DNA of 64,000 bases from Gonatopus flavifemur (GCA_018340375.1 JAFFJZ010000004.1:48400001-48464000); one strand, 5' to 3'. Numbered from the stretch's first letter, positions 31,651 through 43,797 are shown. Notes: a model not told the origin generated them from the sequence alone. Made by a program: numbers and translations.

Positions 31651-31666
31651 CCACGATGGAAAGGTA

Positions 31667-31877
31667 CAGTCGGTGTCACAAGTTCGTTTGCAGTTCTGAC
31701 GGAAATATCTTTGAATACGTTGTTATTAATGAATTTTTAATATTTTTCTCCGATTGTATACCTTCATATATGTTCCTTCTATCATTCAGATGGATTAGAA
31801 ATTCTCAGATAATAGCAATAACGCATATTATATAAAGATATTTCCGTTGGAATTCAACGGACTTGTTACTCCGACTG
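31667..31877. mobile_element. 211-bp TA-flanked MITE
   Basis: Begins CAGTCGGTGTCACAAGTTCG and ends with CAACGGACTTGTTACTCCGACTG. TA lies on both sides (31665-31666 and 31878-31879). ACGGAAATATCTTTGA and its inverse lie inside. Tc1/mariner-type. Confidence 0.8.
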
Positions 31878-31879
31878 TA

Positions 31880-32188
31880 CACAACAATCATATATATCAT
31901 ATATGTACAATCAGAAAGTGAGGTTTGCAAGTGAATATTGCACGTTTAAGAATTTAAAAAAAAACAATCAAAATCATTCAACAAAAATGTGAACAGAAGT
32001 TCGAGATACTTCATTTATTTGATTGTGATCAATGAGTACAGATTCAAAAATAATTTATAAATCTAAGTTTGAAGTGTTGTGAAGGAATAGTTGGAAATTT
32101 TCTACGAACCATACAAAGAATCCAAAAGAGAAGAAGGAACGACGATTCTAATGGATACAGTTCATAAAGTGCTATAATTGAAGAATTA
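31880..32188 (+). other. Presumed upstream region of the exostosin-2-like gene
   Basis: About 310 bp between a MITE and the first methionine codon. It would contain any promoter or 5' UTR, but I see no convincing TATA box or initiator. Confidence 0.3.
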
Positions 32189-33435
32189 TTGAACCCAAAC
32201 AATCCTAAAATGGTGTTTTCTATGAAATTTTCACATAAACTCAATCGCCCTTCATATTATTATCACCATGTTTCCATTATACTGTTATTGTTTTTTATAT
32301 TATTTATGTTCATAATTATAGTATATCATATTGCCGGATTTAGTGATGCACAAGACCATACTATTTATAATCCAGTTGATTTGACAGACATTTTTAATAT
32401 GCCAACACAAGTAATCTCTTCAAGTTCCCCTACAGCTGATATCACAAACTCTTCTTGTACATATTTTGGTTGTTTTAATGTTTATCGTTGTGGCAATCAG
32501 GGCAATAAACTATTAGTGTATGTTTATCCTCTCAAAATTTATTTAGATTCTGCAGAAAAATCTATAATTAATCCAATGACTAAAGAATTTTATGAAATTC
32601 TCAATACTATAATGTCTAGTGAGTATTATACACCAAATCCTTATGAAGCTTGTATATTTGTTCCTTCAATTGATATGCTCAATCAAAACAGACTCAAATT
32701 ACGTACAGTGTCACAAGCTCTGCAAAGTTTGGAATTGTAAGTTATAAATCTGCATGTACATTATCTTATTCTATGAATTCACTCAGAATTTAATGAACTC
32801 GTCATCTCATTTATTGAACGGAACCCATCACTAACCCACAAATATTTTTAGTCTTCCTCCTTCCACAATTTGTTTTGACATATTCATTATTAATATTGCA
32901 TCTGTGGAAATTCAATTGTTCCTCAAATCTTTGATTCTTAATCTTTTGTCAACAGTTGGAACAGAGGAGAAAATCATTTGATATTCAATATGATTGCTGG
33001 AAATGTACCTGATCATCATACTACTCTTGATGTGCAAGTTGATAGAGCTATTATAACTGGAGCTGGTTTCTCAACTTTGACTTACAGACCAGGTTTCGAT
33101 ATCAGTGTACCAGTGTATAGTCCTTTGATACATAATTTCAATGGAAATAATATTTCAAGGTTTAAATAATAATTCATTTAATAATAATGTTTCAAACATT
33201 TAATAAAAATGTCAGTAATTCAGAATTAAATGATTGATCTTTAAATTCCAGAACATGGTTGGTGATATCTTCACAGATGAATATTAATTCTGCATTTGAG
33301 CAAGATCTAATGGAGATAACATCCATGTATCCCAAAGATATGCTAATACTTGGTCTATGTTTACAATACAATCCTATGAAAAGTACTGTTCGCTGTGTTG
33401 GAAAAGAGATACATAAATATCCTGATATTTTGCAA
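32189..33435 (+). CDS. Exostosin-2-like glycosyltransferase, first three coding exons (partial)
   Basis: Three exons join by good GT-AG introns: 32189-32736, 32956-33159 and 33252-33435 (a donor GTATGT follows). The product is a type II membrane protein with a signal anchor [20 protein letters not shown] near residues 30-50. Next comes the GT47 exostosin region: [94 protein letters not shown] and, in exon three, [14 protein letters not shown]. These match EXT2 (fly sotv), the Golgi co-polymerase of heparan sulfate. Expected later parts (rest of GT47 and the whole GT64 domain) are not visible downstream in this window. The copy is therefore truncated, or its next intron is very long. A second in-frame ATG at 32210 could also be the start. 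Confidence 0.75.
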
Positions 33436-33689
33436 GTATGTTATTCAAATTTTTATATTTCAAGATAATTGTCAATCATTCCTCAGGAAACTAATTAGCT
33501 TATTTTCTCCAGAGACTTCCATATAATACACTAGAATACAAACATGTTATACGTTGTTGCAATACAAGTGAAGTAATTAGGTACATGAATATTTGTATGT
33601 ATTATCGATAGCCATGTATGACACTGATGTATGTCACTTTTCAAACATGTTTTGGAAAATTCTATAGTATAGGTTTCATACTTTAGTGG
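33436..33689 (+). other. Region after the last visible exostosin exon
   Basis: AT-rich DNA beginning with the donor GTATGT. No further exostosin exon could be found here by reading all frames. Confidence 0.35.
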
Positions 33690-34330
33690 ATACAGGTGCA
33701 TAAGTGGCTGCATCTGGTAGCATTTTTTCCCGATCAAAATTCTCGAAACTGAACGCATAAAATAGTCCAAAATTTTCAGGGATGAATCTTGGAAGGTGGA
33801 ATCTAGGTCTGTACAGAGCCAGAATTTTGAATTTTGAAAAAAAAATTTCTCCCTTAGCCTCAGATTTATCCCTGAAAATTTCAGACTTTTTTATGTTTCA
33901 GTTTCAAGTGTTTTAATCCAAGAGCCGACAGGAAAATCACTTGCCAACAAGCTTACCGCATGAGGTATTCCTAAAATATTAGTATTAATGATGACTAACA
34001 CAATAGATTGTGGTTGCCTGAACTCAACCTGTGTAAACGTCAATTATTAATAATTATTGTTGATAATTTTTTCATATTCACTTTACTTATCGATTCACTA
34101 CTCAATATGATTATGAAATTTCAAATTACAATGTCTCATATTGAAATATCTCCGGTTGCCTCACTGAATCATGTCGGCAATTTATGGCAATTAAGTTTTA
34201 CATAATTTTTTGTCGTGATTACTATACCTATTGAATTACCAGTTAAGATTACCCGCAAATTGAAGTTTGAACCTTTGCATATCAAAATATAGTGGGTTGC
34301 CATTTTCAAATCTGTGAGGAATAGTGCGCA
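33690..34330 (+). repeat. Dispersed repeat copy, inverse copy at 48010-48480
   Basis: Shares with 48010-48480 (inverted) several blocks: GGTTGCCATTTTCAAA, CAATATGATTATGAAATTTC, TTATTAATAATTATT and GCATTTTTTCCCGATC. Divergence is moderate. No coding sequence, terminal repeats not resolved. Confidence 0.65.
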
Positions 34331-36299
34331 ACCACCTCTAATGTTGAAACAGAGCATGGTGTCTACTAGTCGGGAAAAGTCGGGAATTCGGAAATAGATC
34401 GGGAAAAAGTCGGAAATGAGCAATGAATTTCGAAAATGTATCTCTTTTTCCTTGAAATTTCGATTTCCAAAAATAACCGAGACAAAATCATTCAGATTGG
34501 CATAAAGGTTTTGATTTTTTTTCTGAGTGAGTTCACCTTTCTTGAATTCCTCGTATGTTTCATATGGATCTTTATTGTTCAAGGTTTCCCAGATAGCACA
34601 ATGACTCTGAAAGCATTCGAAAAGAGTTCTCGAGAACCCTTGAGGAATCTTTGACTCTTGAGGGATCAATGGAATATCAGAGAATAGTAATCCTGCTAAA
34701 AATTTCCTACGAACTTGAGAAATATCCTTAGATTTTGAGAAATATTCTCAGATTTTAAGAAATACTCTCCAATTTTCTGTCAAAGACTACTATCCTTTCG
34801 ACCTGCATTTTTCTCCGGGATACGGTAAAGCTCTACCAGGTTGATATTATAGAACTTGAGAGAAATGTATCTAGTTTTATCGTAAAATTTTTATAGAAGA
34901 AATATCATTTATTTGAAAAAAAAACGGTTCATATTTTTCCATTCAACTGATACTTTTTCTATAGGAATTTTATGATAAAACCACATATATTCCTCTTGAA
35001 TTCTATAGAATACGATAAGCACCGATAGAGTTCTATCGTAAATTCATGATACACCATCGTGAATTTTCGTTTTAGAAACCGCATTGAAACCGATGGAAAA
35101 ATGTTATCGTTGTCTTTGGGAAATTTTCAGCAGGGCACTGGTTGTACAGTTGGAAGTGTTCCTGTTCAATGAGTCAGAGATCATATTACTACTATGCGCG
35201 TTTATTGAATGTTTCATGAAAATTACTTTAAGCTGTGTTATTTTTATAAATATCTCTGCGATAATTTTCGATAATTTTAATTCCAGTCCTGATTTTGTGC
35301 ACCCATTTGTTCAAGTTTCGATGATAATTCCTCTTTTTACTATCAACGATATTTGTCAACTGATTCAAGGGTATTTAAGTGATGCATGGTTCAGTTTTTT
35401 CTGACTTCATTCATTCAAAGAAGATTACACTCAACGTTAGATGAAGATAGAAGAAGCATCAGTTGAATGCTTTTAGAAGATTATTTATTTGATCAGTGGC
35501 TATTCAGATGAAAACAACTTTTCCATCTCAACCAATAAGTCATACTCCAGCCAACACTACAACCCCAAAAGAACGCGAAGCTTCAGGAACGTTCATTGAA
35601 TGTTCCTGGAGGTTTGCGAACTTTCCTTGAACGTTTGTGAAGGTTTATGTTCTCTTGGGGAATGCATACCCGAAGAAAAATACGGAGTAATCCCTATTCC
35701 AATCGCGGTAGGTTTTACTTTAGTGCCCAGTCAATATATGGATGACTATTCTCGGAGTAAACGTTCTTTCATTGGAGTACTGTGTACCAATGTTCCAGAA
35801 AAATTCACTTTGTGAGGAATTAGCCGTACTAAAAATACCGTAGAAACTCCCCAAAAATGTTCACCAATTGTATGGAGTGAAATATACTCCTTCATGTTTG
35901 TCCGTGTAATATATTCATCAAAAACTTTCCGCAAACTCTCACAGTTCAGAAGGTATTCATTATAAAATAATCCTGAGCTGTTGTACTGCAGGGCTTTACT
36001 ATTAATACTTTTATCTAGAGCTGTCAAGAATGACACGCACTCAAGCATTGAAAGAGGTGGGTAATCATGCGCCGCCTTTTTTCTTAAATTATTTGATCAA
36101 TGAGAATTCAAAATGCATACCCTTGTTAAAGTGTCTGATAGGATATGATAGGAATTATTTCTATCATTTAAGAGTATGTTTTTGGCGCATATTTTTAACA
36201 TAGAACTTCAGATATTCAACAACTGAACTATCCGAAATCCGAAATGAATCGCGCATTTCATGAACGAGTACCTATCATATCTTTTGATATTTTTAACAA
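34331..36299. other. About 2 kb, no recognised gene
   Basis: Open frames at 35084-35404 (plus) and 36048-35746 (minus) have no similarity I recognise. CCCAGATAGCACA near 34588 is a lone MITE-type terminus. Short tandem similarity (GAGAAATATTCTCAGATTTT) occurs around 34715-34775. Confidence 0.3.
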
Positions 36300-36764
36300 G
36301 TCACATTGGGGATGAAATTTAAGTCATTCTATAATATTCTATGCGATTTGTCATAAACCAGGACTATTATAACTTATGTGATATCAGGCTGGTATGATGT
36401 TTCATCCGGTTTCCCAAAAAATTGTTCTATGGCATTGTATCTGATCAATAATATGTGAAAAATCTTAACAAAATTTTGTATGATCTCCTATCATAACTCC
36501 CTCACAATCTGTGAATGATAACCTGTATGAATAAAAATTCGATGGGTTGTATGACGATACATATGATTCTATCATATTCTATACGATTTTTCACAAATCC
36601 GGGTTATCATAACTTTTGCGATATCAGGTTGTTATGATGTTCTATCCGGTTTACCAGAAAGATGTCCTATGGTATTATTTCTGAACAAAAGCATCTCCAA
36701 AATCTGAACAGAATTTTGTATGATCTTTTATCATAATTTCCTCATAATCTGTGAATAATAACCT
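36300..36764. repeat. ATCATA-rich tandem repeat, period about 240 bp
   Basis: Two units aligned by ATCCGGTTT (36405 and 36644), TGATATCAGG and TTTTGTATGATCT. They are rich in TATGAT/ATCATA words like the larger array at 38040-38634 and 40917-41220, and may be a diverged part of it. Confidence 0.6.
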
Positions 36765-36870
36765 CCCACATAGCACTGAAAGTTCTCTAAGCGTTGTCAG
36801 AACCTTTAGAGAACTTTAAACGTTTTAGAAACGTTCTCAGAATGTTCTCAAAATTTTCATGCTATGTGGG
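36765..36870. mobile_element. 106-bp MITE with CCCACATAGCA ends
   Basis: Starts CCCACATAGCACTGAAAG and ends ATGCTATGTGGG. The interior has AACGTTCTCAGAATGTTCTC. Same terminal type as 21015-21436. Confidence 0.65.
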
Positions 36871-37023
36871 CTATATGAAATCAAAGTCGAGATAATCTGT
36901 ATGAACTTTATGACGATTCATATGAGAATACAGAACTCAGATCTATCATAGTGTATAAGGGTCCTTTAGAATCAATGATGTTCCATGTGAATTATCAGTC
37001 ATGTCGCTTATCAATATCACCCC

Positions 37024-37582
37024 GTATGGAAATATTTCACGGAAAAATTTCTGTGAAACCATATTCTCTGAAAAACATCGCATTTTCTCTGCAAAAATCT
37101 GAAAAACTCTGACAAACTGCAATAATAATCATAAATGGGAACGAAATTGCGCTCTGAAAAAGTTCTGACAAAACTAATAAATTTTCAATATTTTTTTGAT
37201 GACTAAAAAATTTTGAAATTCTATAAATACATTCATGTGCTATATTCAAATATCATATGTGAAAAAGTGTTTGAAAATATTTTAATTTTTTTTCAATAGT
37301 CAGAAAAATGTTGGGAGTCCTCAAGATTTCGTTGGAATTTTTTCATGGCGCAATTTTGTTTCTAGTTGTGTGGAAATAAATGAAAAAAAAACTCTGAAAA
37401 AATTCCGAAAGACTCAAACAAGTATGTACAAAATGTCCCATCTTATTAGATGTTCCATTACAATTTCAGAAATTCTCAGAGTTTGTCAGAGTTTTTTAGA
37501 TTTTTGCAAAGCAAATGTGGTGTTTCTAAGAGATTATTCATGGTTTTGCAGAAATTTTTTAGCGAAATATTTCCATACTAGT
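37024..37582. repeat. Imperfect inverted repeat with TATGGAAATATTTC ends
   Basis: TATGGAAATATTTCACGGAA at the left pairs with GAAATATTTCCATA at 37568-37581. AACTCTGACAAACT pairs with AGTTTGTCAGAGTT. About 560 bp. No coding sequence; TSD not clear. Confidence 0.55.
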
Positions 37583-37608
37583 CGAAAATCGGTTTGATCA
37601 TGATGGTG

Positions 37609-37805
37609 GGCCTTCAATACACCGAATCGTTTGTGCCCGAATGTTCATTGTACCGAAAACTACAGAATGGTTCGTCTCTTAGTATCTATGAGAAACAAGC
37701 GATACTATTGGATAAAAAATATTCGGTACAATGAACATTCGGCAGATCTTCCTTAGGGGCTGAAATTTTTGGTTCAATCATCTTTCGGTGTATTTACCTT
37801 TTGGT
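37609..37805. mobile_element. Palindromic element with CCGAA every 15-16 bp
   Basis: Left arm CCGAA starts at 37622, 37637 and 37653. Right arm TTCGG starts at 37722, 37738 and 37784, with TTTGG at 37768 and 37800. The left end reads GGTGGGCCTTCAATACACC. The exact right end and TSD are unresolved. Confidence 0.6.
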
Positions 37806-38039
37806 GGATAACAGGGCTACCAAAATTTCGACTCGTGAAAATCCTTAGAAAAATTTGCGCCATTTTGACCAAAACGCGTCATTTTCCCGCAAAAAAATGA
37901 CGCATTTTGCTTAAAATGGAGTAATATTTCCCTAAGAGAAGCGAATATTAGAACAAATGAGACGTGAATACGTTTCAATTTCCGCTTCTTTCGCGATTGG
38001 ATACTGCTTCGGTTACTCTTCCATGTGGTTTCATACGCT

Positions 38040-38634
38040 AATTTTCACCGGGACTTAACCGTGTACAATATCATAGGCCTGATACTCTTTGCGTCTGCGC
38101 GAATGAATTTTATACCTACATCATAAAATTACGCAAGAATGAATTGTGACTAATATGATGGCATATCATAGCATAGCGAAGCTACTTCCGCTATATCGCA
38201 AACATTATCATACGACCTCCTCCTGACGGATATTATTGAAACAACCACCCATTTGGTCTTTCCGTGAAAGCTCATAAAATATGATAGAATCCTATTCTTT
38301 TTAACCATATAGATTATCATAGGCCTGATACTGGTTGGGCCCGCGCGGATGAATGTTATACATCACAAAACTGCATAGGAACGAATTGCGATTAATATGA
38401 TAGCTTATCATACCGAAACTACTTCCGCTATATCGCAAACATTGTCATAGGACCCCCTTCCGACGGATATTATTGAAACAACCACCCATTAGGTCTTTCA
38501 TTAAAAGCTCATAAGGTATGATAGAATCCTATTCTTCCTAACCTTATACAATACCATAGGCCTGATACTCGTTGCACCTGCGCGGATGAATGTTATACAT
38601 CACAAAACTGCATAGGAACGAATTGCGATTAATA
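38040..38634. repeat. Satellite array, period about 237-246 bp, left part
   Basis: CATAGGCCTGATACT recurs at 38072, 38318 and 38555. Units share CTACTTCCGCTATATCGCAA, CACCCATTTGGTCTTT and GATAGAATCCTATTCTT. The array resumes at 40917 after a 2.28-kb insertion. The last nine bases, CGATTAATA (38626-38634), are the insertion's target duplication. Confidence 0.85.
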
Positions 38635-40916
38635 ATGAAGTGGAAGCTGTCGGCCGCAGGGATTATGTTTTGGTTGGGACTGTACCTGAAGAAAACGACC
38701 GAACTATTTGGATATTTTCTCCATGAATACATGCTAGAATGAAATAATGATATTATCTAAAGATATGAATTTGTAGTATTTGAGACGAGGAATTCGAAAA
38801 TAAAAGATTCTTCACGATACGAGGTCGTTTTCATAGGATTTTTTGCAGAGAAACGAGGAGTTATATATTGGTTCTAACGAATTTCATCACCTACTGATGA
38901 GACGACGTCCGATTCGGAGGATAAAATGCATCAATTCTTATAGGATTTTGTCTGAGGAATCCGATGGTATATGATTCATTTTGGTACGCGGCCGTTTTCG
39001 TGGGTTTTTTGTCAATAAGAAGCGACATTCCTAACAACTTTTACATGATGTCGGTGAATTTTGTTATCTCATGATAGGACGTTGTCCGAGTCAGGGATTG
39101 AAATTCATCAATTCCTAAAGGAAATTGTCCGAGGAATCCAATGGTGTATGGCTCATTCCGGTGCGCGGCCGTTTTCATGGAGTTTTCGTCGAGAGAAGGG
39201 GAGGTTTTTGTCAATTTCCACAGAATTTGCATGAATTTCGCTATTTAAAGACCAGTCGACCTCCGATTCTTAGGGTAAAATCTATGGATTCTTATGAGGA
39301 ATTGTCTGCAGGATCCAGTGATATACGGCTCATTCCGGTACGCGGCCGTGTTCTTGATTTTTCACGCCAAAAGTCGTTGACTGGTATTTGATGGAATTAT
39401 CAATACATATGCGAATTCTTCCATCGGCCGCAAGGTTGTCGTTCGGTTGGGAGAATCTGATGCATCAATTCTTATAGGACATCGTCCAAGGAATCCAGTG
39501 ATATACGGCTCATTCCGGTACGCTGCGGTGTTCTTAATTTTTCACGCCAAAAGTCTCATAAAAATCCATAGATTGTACTCCAAGAATTGGACGTCGACTT
39601 GTCTTTAAATAACGAAATTCATGCAAATTCTGTGGAAATTGACAAAAATCTCCCCTTCTCTCGACGAAAACTCTATGAAAACGGCCGCGTACCGGAATGA
39701 GCAATACACCATTGGATTCCTTGGACAATTTCCTATAAGAATTGATGCATCTCATTCTTTCAATCGCACGAGAACCTTGCCGCCGATGGAAGAATTTGCA
39801 TAATCTCGATCATTCCGTCACATACCAGTCAACGACTTTTGGCGTGAAAAATCAAGAACACGGCCGCGTACCGGAATGAGCCGTATATCACTCCATTCTG
39901 CAGACAATTCCTCAGAAGAATCCATAGATTTTACCCCAAGAATTGGACGTCGACTTGTCTTTAAATAACGAAATCCATGCAAATTCTGTGCAAGTTGACA
40001 AAAATCTCCCCTTCTCTCGACGGAAACTCCATGAAAACGGCCGCGTACCGGAATGAGCCATACACTATTGGATTCCTTGGACAATTTCCTATAAGAATTG
40101 ATGCATCTCATCCTTTCAATCGAACGAGAACCCTGCAGCCGATGGAAGAATTCGCATAATCTCGATTATTCCATCAAATACCAGCCAACGCGTTACGTGA
40201 AAAATCAAGAACCCGGCAGCGTACCGGAATGAACCGTATATCATTGGATTCTGTAGGCAATTCCTCATCAAAATCCTTTGATTTTACTCCAAGAATCGGA
40301 CGTCGACTTGTCTTCAAATAACGAAATTCATGCAAATTGTGTGCAAATTGACAAAAATCTCGCCTTCTTTCGACGAAAACGGCCGCGTACCGGAATGAGT
40401 CGTACACTATTGAATTCCTTGGACAATTTCCTTTAGGAATTGATGAATTTCAATCCCTGACTTGGACGACGTCCTATCATGAGATAACAAAATTCACCGA
40501 AATCATGTAGAAGTTGTTAGAAATGTCGCTTCTTATTGACAAAAAACCCACGAAAACGGCCGCGTACCAAAATGAATCATATACCATCGGATTCCTCAGA
40601 CAAAATCCTATAAGAATTGATGCATTCTATCCTCCGAATCGGACGTCGTCTCATCAGTAGGTGATGAAATTCGTTAGAACCAATATATAACTCCTCGTTT
40701 CTCTGCAAAAAATCCTATGAAAACGACCTCGTATCGTGAAAAATCTCTTGTTTTCGAATTCCTCGTCTCAAATACTACAAATTCATATCTTTAGATATTA
40801 TCATTATCTCATTCTAGCATGTATTTATGGAGAAAATATCCAAATAGTTCGGTCGTTTTGTTCAGGTAAAGTCCCAGCCAAAACATAACCCCTGCGGCCG
40901 ACAGCTTCCACTTCAT
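38635..40916. mobile_element. Mutator-like foldback element, 9-bp TSD CGATTAATA
   Basis: A 2282-bp palindromic insertion that begins ATGAAGTGGAAGCTGTCGG and ends with the complement. Perfect 9-bp flanks CGATTAATA lie at 38626-38634 and 40917-40925, cutting the satellite in mid-unit. Long arms plus a 9-bp TSD are the mark of Mutator-like elements. Inside, CATTCCGGTACGCGGCCG recurs on the plus strand near 39155, 39333 and (altered) 39512, and on the minus strand near 39690, 39870, 40045, 40225 and 40390, spaced about 170-190 bp. Short open frames through these repeats are by-products. No transposase is present. Confidence 0.85.
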
Positions 40917-41220
40917 CGATTAATATGATCGCTTATCATAGCGAAACTACTTCCGCTATATCGCAAACATTGTCATACGACCTCCTTCCGACGGATATTA
41001 TCGGAACAACCACCCATTTGGTCTTTACGTGAAAGCTCACAAAATATGATAGAATCCTATTCTCCTTAACCATATAGATTATCATAGGCCTGATACTGGT
41101 TGGGCCCGCGCGGATGAATGTTATACATCACAAAACAACGTAGAAATGAATTGCGACTAATATGATAGCTTATCATAGCAAAACTACTTCCGCTATATCG
41201 CAAACATTGTCATAGGGCTT
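40917..41220. repeat. Satellite array, right part
   Basis: Continues the 38040-38634 array in the same orientation (ATTAATATGATCGCTTATCA, CATAGGCCTGATACTGGT at 41083). Confidence 0.85.
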
Positions 41221-41479
41221 ATTTATGTCACATATCATAAATTACCACAGCCGTTTGACGCTTACGCAGTATCTGATAAATCATGATGGGGTTCAGTACT
41301 CCTTTTTCAACACAGAATGTGACTTCAGTTCGGTTTCCTATGCATAACATCATTCCGGATAGACTGCCTTGTTGATAAATATGATGCACCTTCCAATCTG
41401 AGTTATTCTGTTTTTCGCACCAACACATATTACAATTGTTTATGTATCAGTATCATTCAATCTCCTTCATCTCGGATAA

Positions 41480-41640
41480 CTTATAAGATATGATAGGTCC
41501 TATGTCTTGTAAATCCGAAGTATTCGTATAAAGTAATATATATAATTGAAATAATAATTGAAGATATGATATATGATATAAGATATGCTAGGCCCTATGT
41601 ATTGTAAATCTGAAGTATTCGTATAAAGTAATATATATGA
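41480..41640. repeat. Two direct copies of a 90-100 bp repeat
   Basis: GATATGATAGGTCCTATGT, GTAAATCCGAAGTATTCG and TATAAAGTAATATATAT recur about 100 bp apart with few changes (GATATGCTAGGCCCTATGT in the second). Confidence 0.7.
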
Positions 41641-42058
41641 TTGAATATTATAAACATCCTATCATTTGTGTTCCAGTTTATTATAGAACGCATAGAATAT
41701 CATAGGATGGATAGTAGCAAATAATGATTTTCCTGTCATATCTTATCACACGCTTTAAGCAGGGTACCGTCCACATAGCACATAGCACACAGACACCTGG
41801 AAGGTATGTCAAAATATCTTGCAAATAAGAATTCTTAACCCTTATCCTGACAGCACATTTTTGTATTCTTTTGACAGTGTATTTTTCTAAATATTGCATG
41901 ACTAAAATCCTGAGACTATGATTTCGAATCTTATTGATTGTGTCTTCAAAAATGCACATAGTTAGTCTGCCCTGAACTTATCATTAAAACGATGTGATTT
42001 TTATATCTCATTTAAAGTGAGTCTCGAAGACTTTACTGTCAGGATGAGGGTCAAAGAT
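41641..42058. other. Noncoding, nothing recognised
   Basis: About 420 bp with short open frames only and no similarity I recognise. Confidence 0.3.
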
Positions 42059-42110
42059 ATTAGGGATGCACCGGATATCCGGCCCTGATCCGGTAGTGTC
42101 CGTTCCAACG
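42059..42110. mobile_element. hAT-like terminus TAGGGATGCACCGGA
   Basis: TAGGGATGCACCGGATATCCGG is the inverse of the termini near 20057 and 44354. It may be the left end of a 2.3-kb element ending at 44354, but the flanks do not give a matching 8-bp duplication. Confidence 0.5.
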
Positions 42111-42893
42111 GGCAGATTTTTGGAATTTTGTTGTAGTTCGCAGTATTGTAACCCCTCTGATGCATGATAAAAAAACATCAGAACTCGTTATCCACTCAAT
42201 CAATGAGAGCAATGTTCAAAAATTTTGAAAATAATGACAGAATACCAAAAATCTACCGTTGGAGCCAACACGGACTTTCTTCACTCACTGTACAATGATC
42301 TGGTTATAGCCGATTTGAAAAGTTTCAATGAGATTTAGTGAGATTTAGTGCACCGAGAAAATATAATAGCGATTACTTTATTGGGCACGAACGGCCCGTG
42401 TGGGAAAAAATTATGAGTTCGCTCTTGTTTTTGATGTCACGGTATGCGTCAATAATATATCCATTATGTTTGAGCGAAATGGTTTCTCATAATGCATCCA
42501 TGATGCCATAAATGTAACACCGTCATTGGCTCTTGTTTCAAATGCCACATCCCGCATCGATATTTCATCAATGATTGAGGAACATAATGCTCGCATAGAT
42601 TGTCCTCAATAACGGTGTTTGATACAAAAACACTTTGGTACCATCATGCCAACATTTTTTTTCTTTGCCATGGGTCCAATATGGTACCATTATGAGCATA
42701 TTTTTCTTATCTGGGAATATACTATACTGAAGCAATACATTTGATTAATGTGAATACAGTAATCAATGGTGTGGGACTTTTTTTTCATGACTTGAGTCAT
42801 TCATGTCGAGTTATTAATGGCTAATGTTACGGGCTATTTCAGAAGAAAATTTGTTGAATCTCGTTGAATCTTATCGATCGATATCAGGTTGAT
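42111..42893. other. Noncoding between hAT-like end and palindrome
   Basis: No gene is seen. The segment 42390-42720 has paired words (ATGGTACCATTATGAGCAT and GGTACCATCATGCC) but no clear terminal repeat. Confidence 0.3.
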
Positions 42894-43044
42894 GGTAGGG
42901 GGTAAATTCGCCAAACGAAATTTTCGCCGAATAGACATATTTTGACAATCGCTAGTAATTTCTAGTGATTACTGAAAAGTGACTATCGATTGTCAAATCA
43001 TGTCTATTCGGCGAAATGTTCATTCGGCAAATTCAGCCCCTACC
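42894..43044. mobile_element. Palindromic MITE, GGTAGGGGG type
   Basis: Begins GGTAGGGGGTAAATTCGCC and ends CAAATTCAGCCCCTACC. TTCGG starts at 43007 and 43023, 16 bp apart. The centre, ATTTTGACAATCGCTAGTAA, is close to that of 26208-26342. Flanks CAGGTTGAT and CAGGTCGTT are a weak duplication. Confidence 0.75.
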
Positions 43045-43196
43045 CAGGTCGTTGTTATATCGTTATACGATGTAACAACATCGATGTTCATCGATTTCAT
43101 AGCTATCGATGTTTAGTGAACACTAGGTTACGGCAGAGAGAATGTAAATATCCGCAAAACCGTATCTTTAATGATTGAACCTCTGCGCTCTCTAGT

Positions 43197-43293
43197 CCCT
43201 AACAGGACACTCCTTCGCATCTCCGTGGTCTCCACGTAGATACCACCTATCTCCGTGGAGACCACGGAGATGCGACGAAATGTCCTGTTAGGG
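43197..43293. mobile_element. 97-bp palindromic MITE with CCCTAACAGGACA ends
   Basis: CCCTAACAGGACA is matched by TGTCCTGTTAGGG. The arms also share GCATCTCCGTGGTCTCCACG and its inverse, with TAGATACCACCTA in the middle. No coding sequence. Confidence 0.75.
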
Positions 43294-43590
43294 GTGGTGA
43301 ACTATAAAATTTTTTGAATCAAATGAATATATTATTTCAATAGAGCAAGATCAACATTTTAATTTACTCCAATAATGCTTTCTTTAACGGGAACAACAAT
43401 CCTTCAACTGAAATAAATCTTTGATATATAATAAATCTGGGATGAAAATGGTTTTTCACAAAAGTGCCTAAGGTACACGTACACCTGCGATTCTTCGGAA
43501 ATCAGCTCCAAACTCTTGTGATTCGTAAAGTATATTACTGCAGAAGGTAGCTCTTCAGAGGTAGCATTTGGCCTCCTGTTTTTTCGATAA
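43294..43590. other. Noncoding, nothing recognised
   Basis: About 300 bp of AT-rich DNA with no feature that I can support. Confidence 0.3.
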
Positions 43591-43597
43591 ATACAAT

Positions 43598-43797
43598 CCG
43601 GCAGGACATCAATTGCCCGACTGCTCATTTGTCCGAATATTCATTTACCGGAAAATTTCAAGTTTGATGTACATTTTCAGTGCAACAATTATCCCTCCCC
43701 CTCCCTTTGTTCAACTTGAGAATTGGAAAGAGATGTTTGATAGAATTTGGGCAAATGGAGTTTGAGCAAATGAATGTTCGGGTTAATGCACAGTCGA
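43598..43797. mobile_element. Diverged palindromic element with 16-bp phased words
   Basis: CCGGC, CCGAC, CCGAA and CCGGA start at 43598, 43617, 43633 and 43648. TTTGG, TTTGA, TTCGG and GTCGA start at 43746, 43761, 43777 and 43793. The 15-16 bp spacing is preserved although the words have decayed. Ends were not determined. Confidence 0.45.

Noticed and set aside
34169..34669. 166-codon minus-strand frame
   Set aside because: No domain or similarity recognised, composition like the surrounding DNA, and part of it lies in a dispersed repeat.
39125..40407. Open frames of 60-97 codons in the Mutator-like palindrome
   Set aside because: They follow the internal repeat in both orientations with the same peptide fragments and lack any domain.
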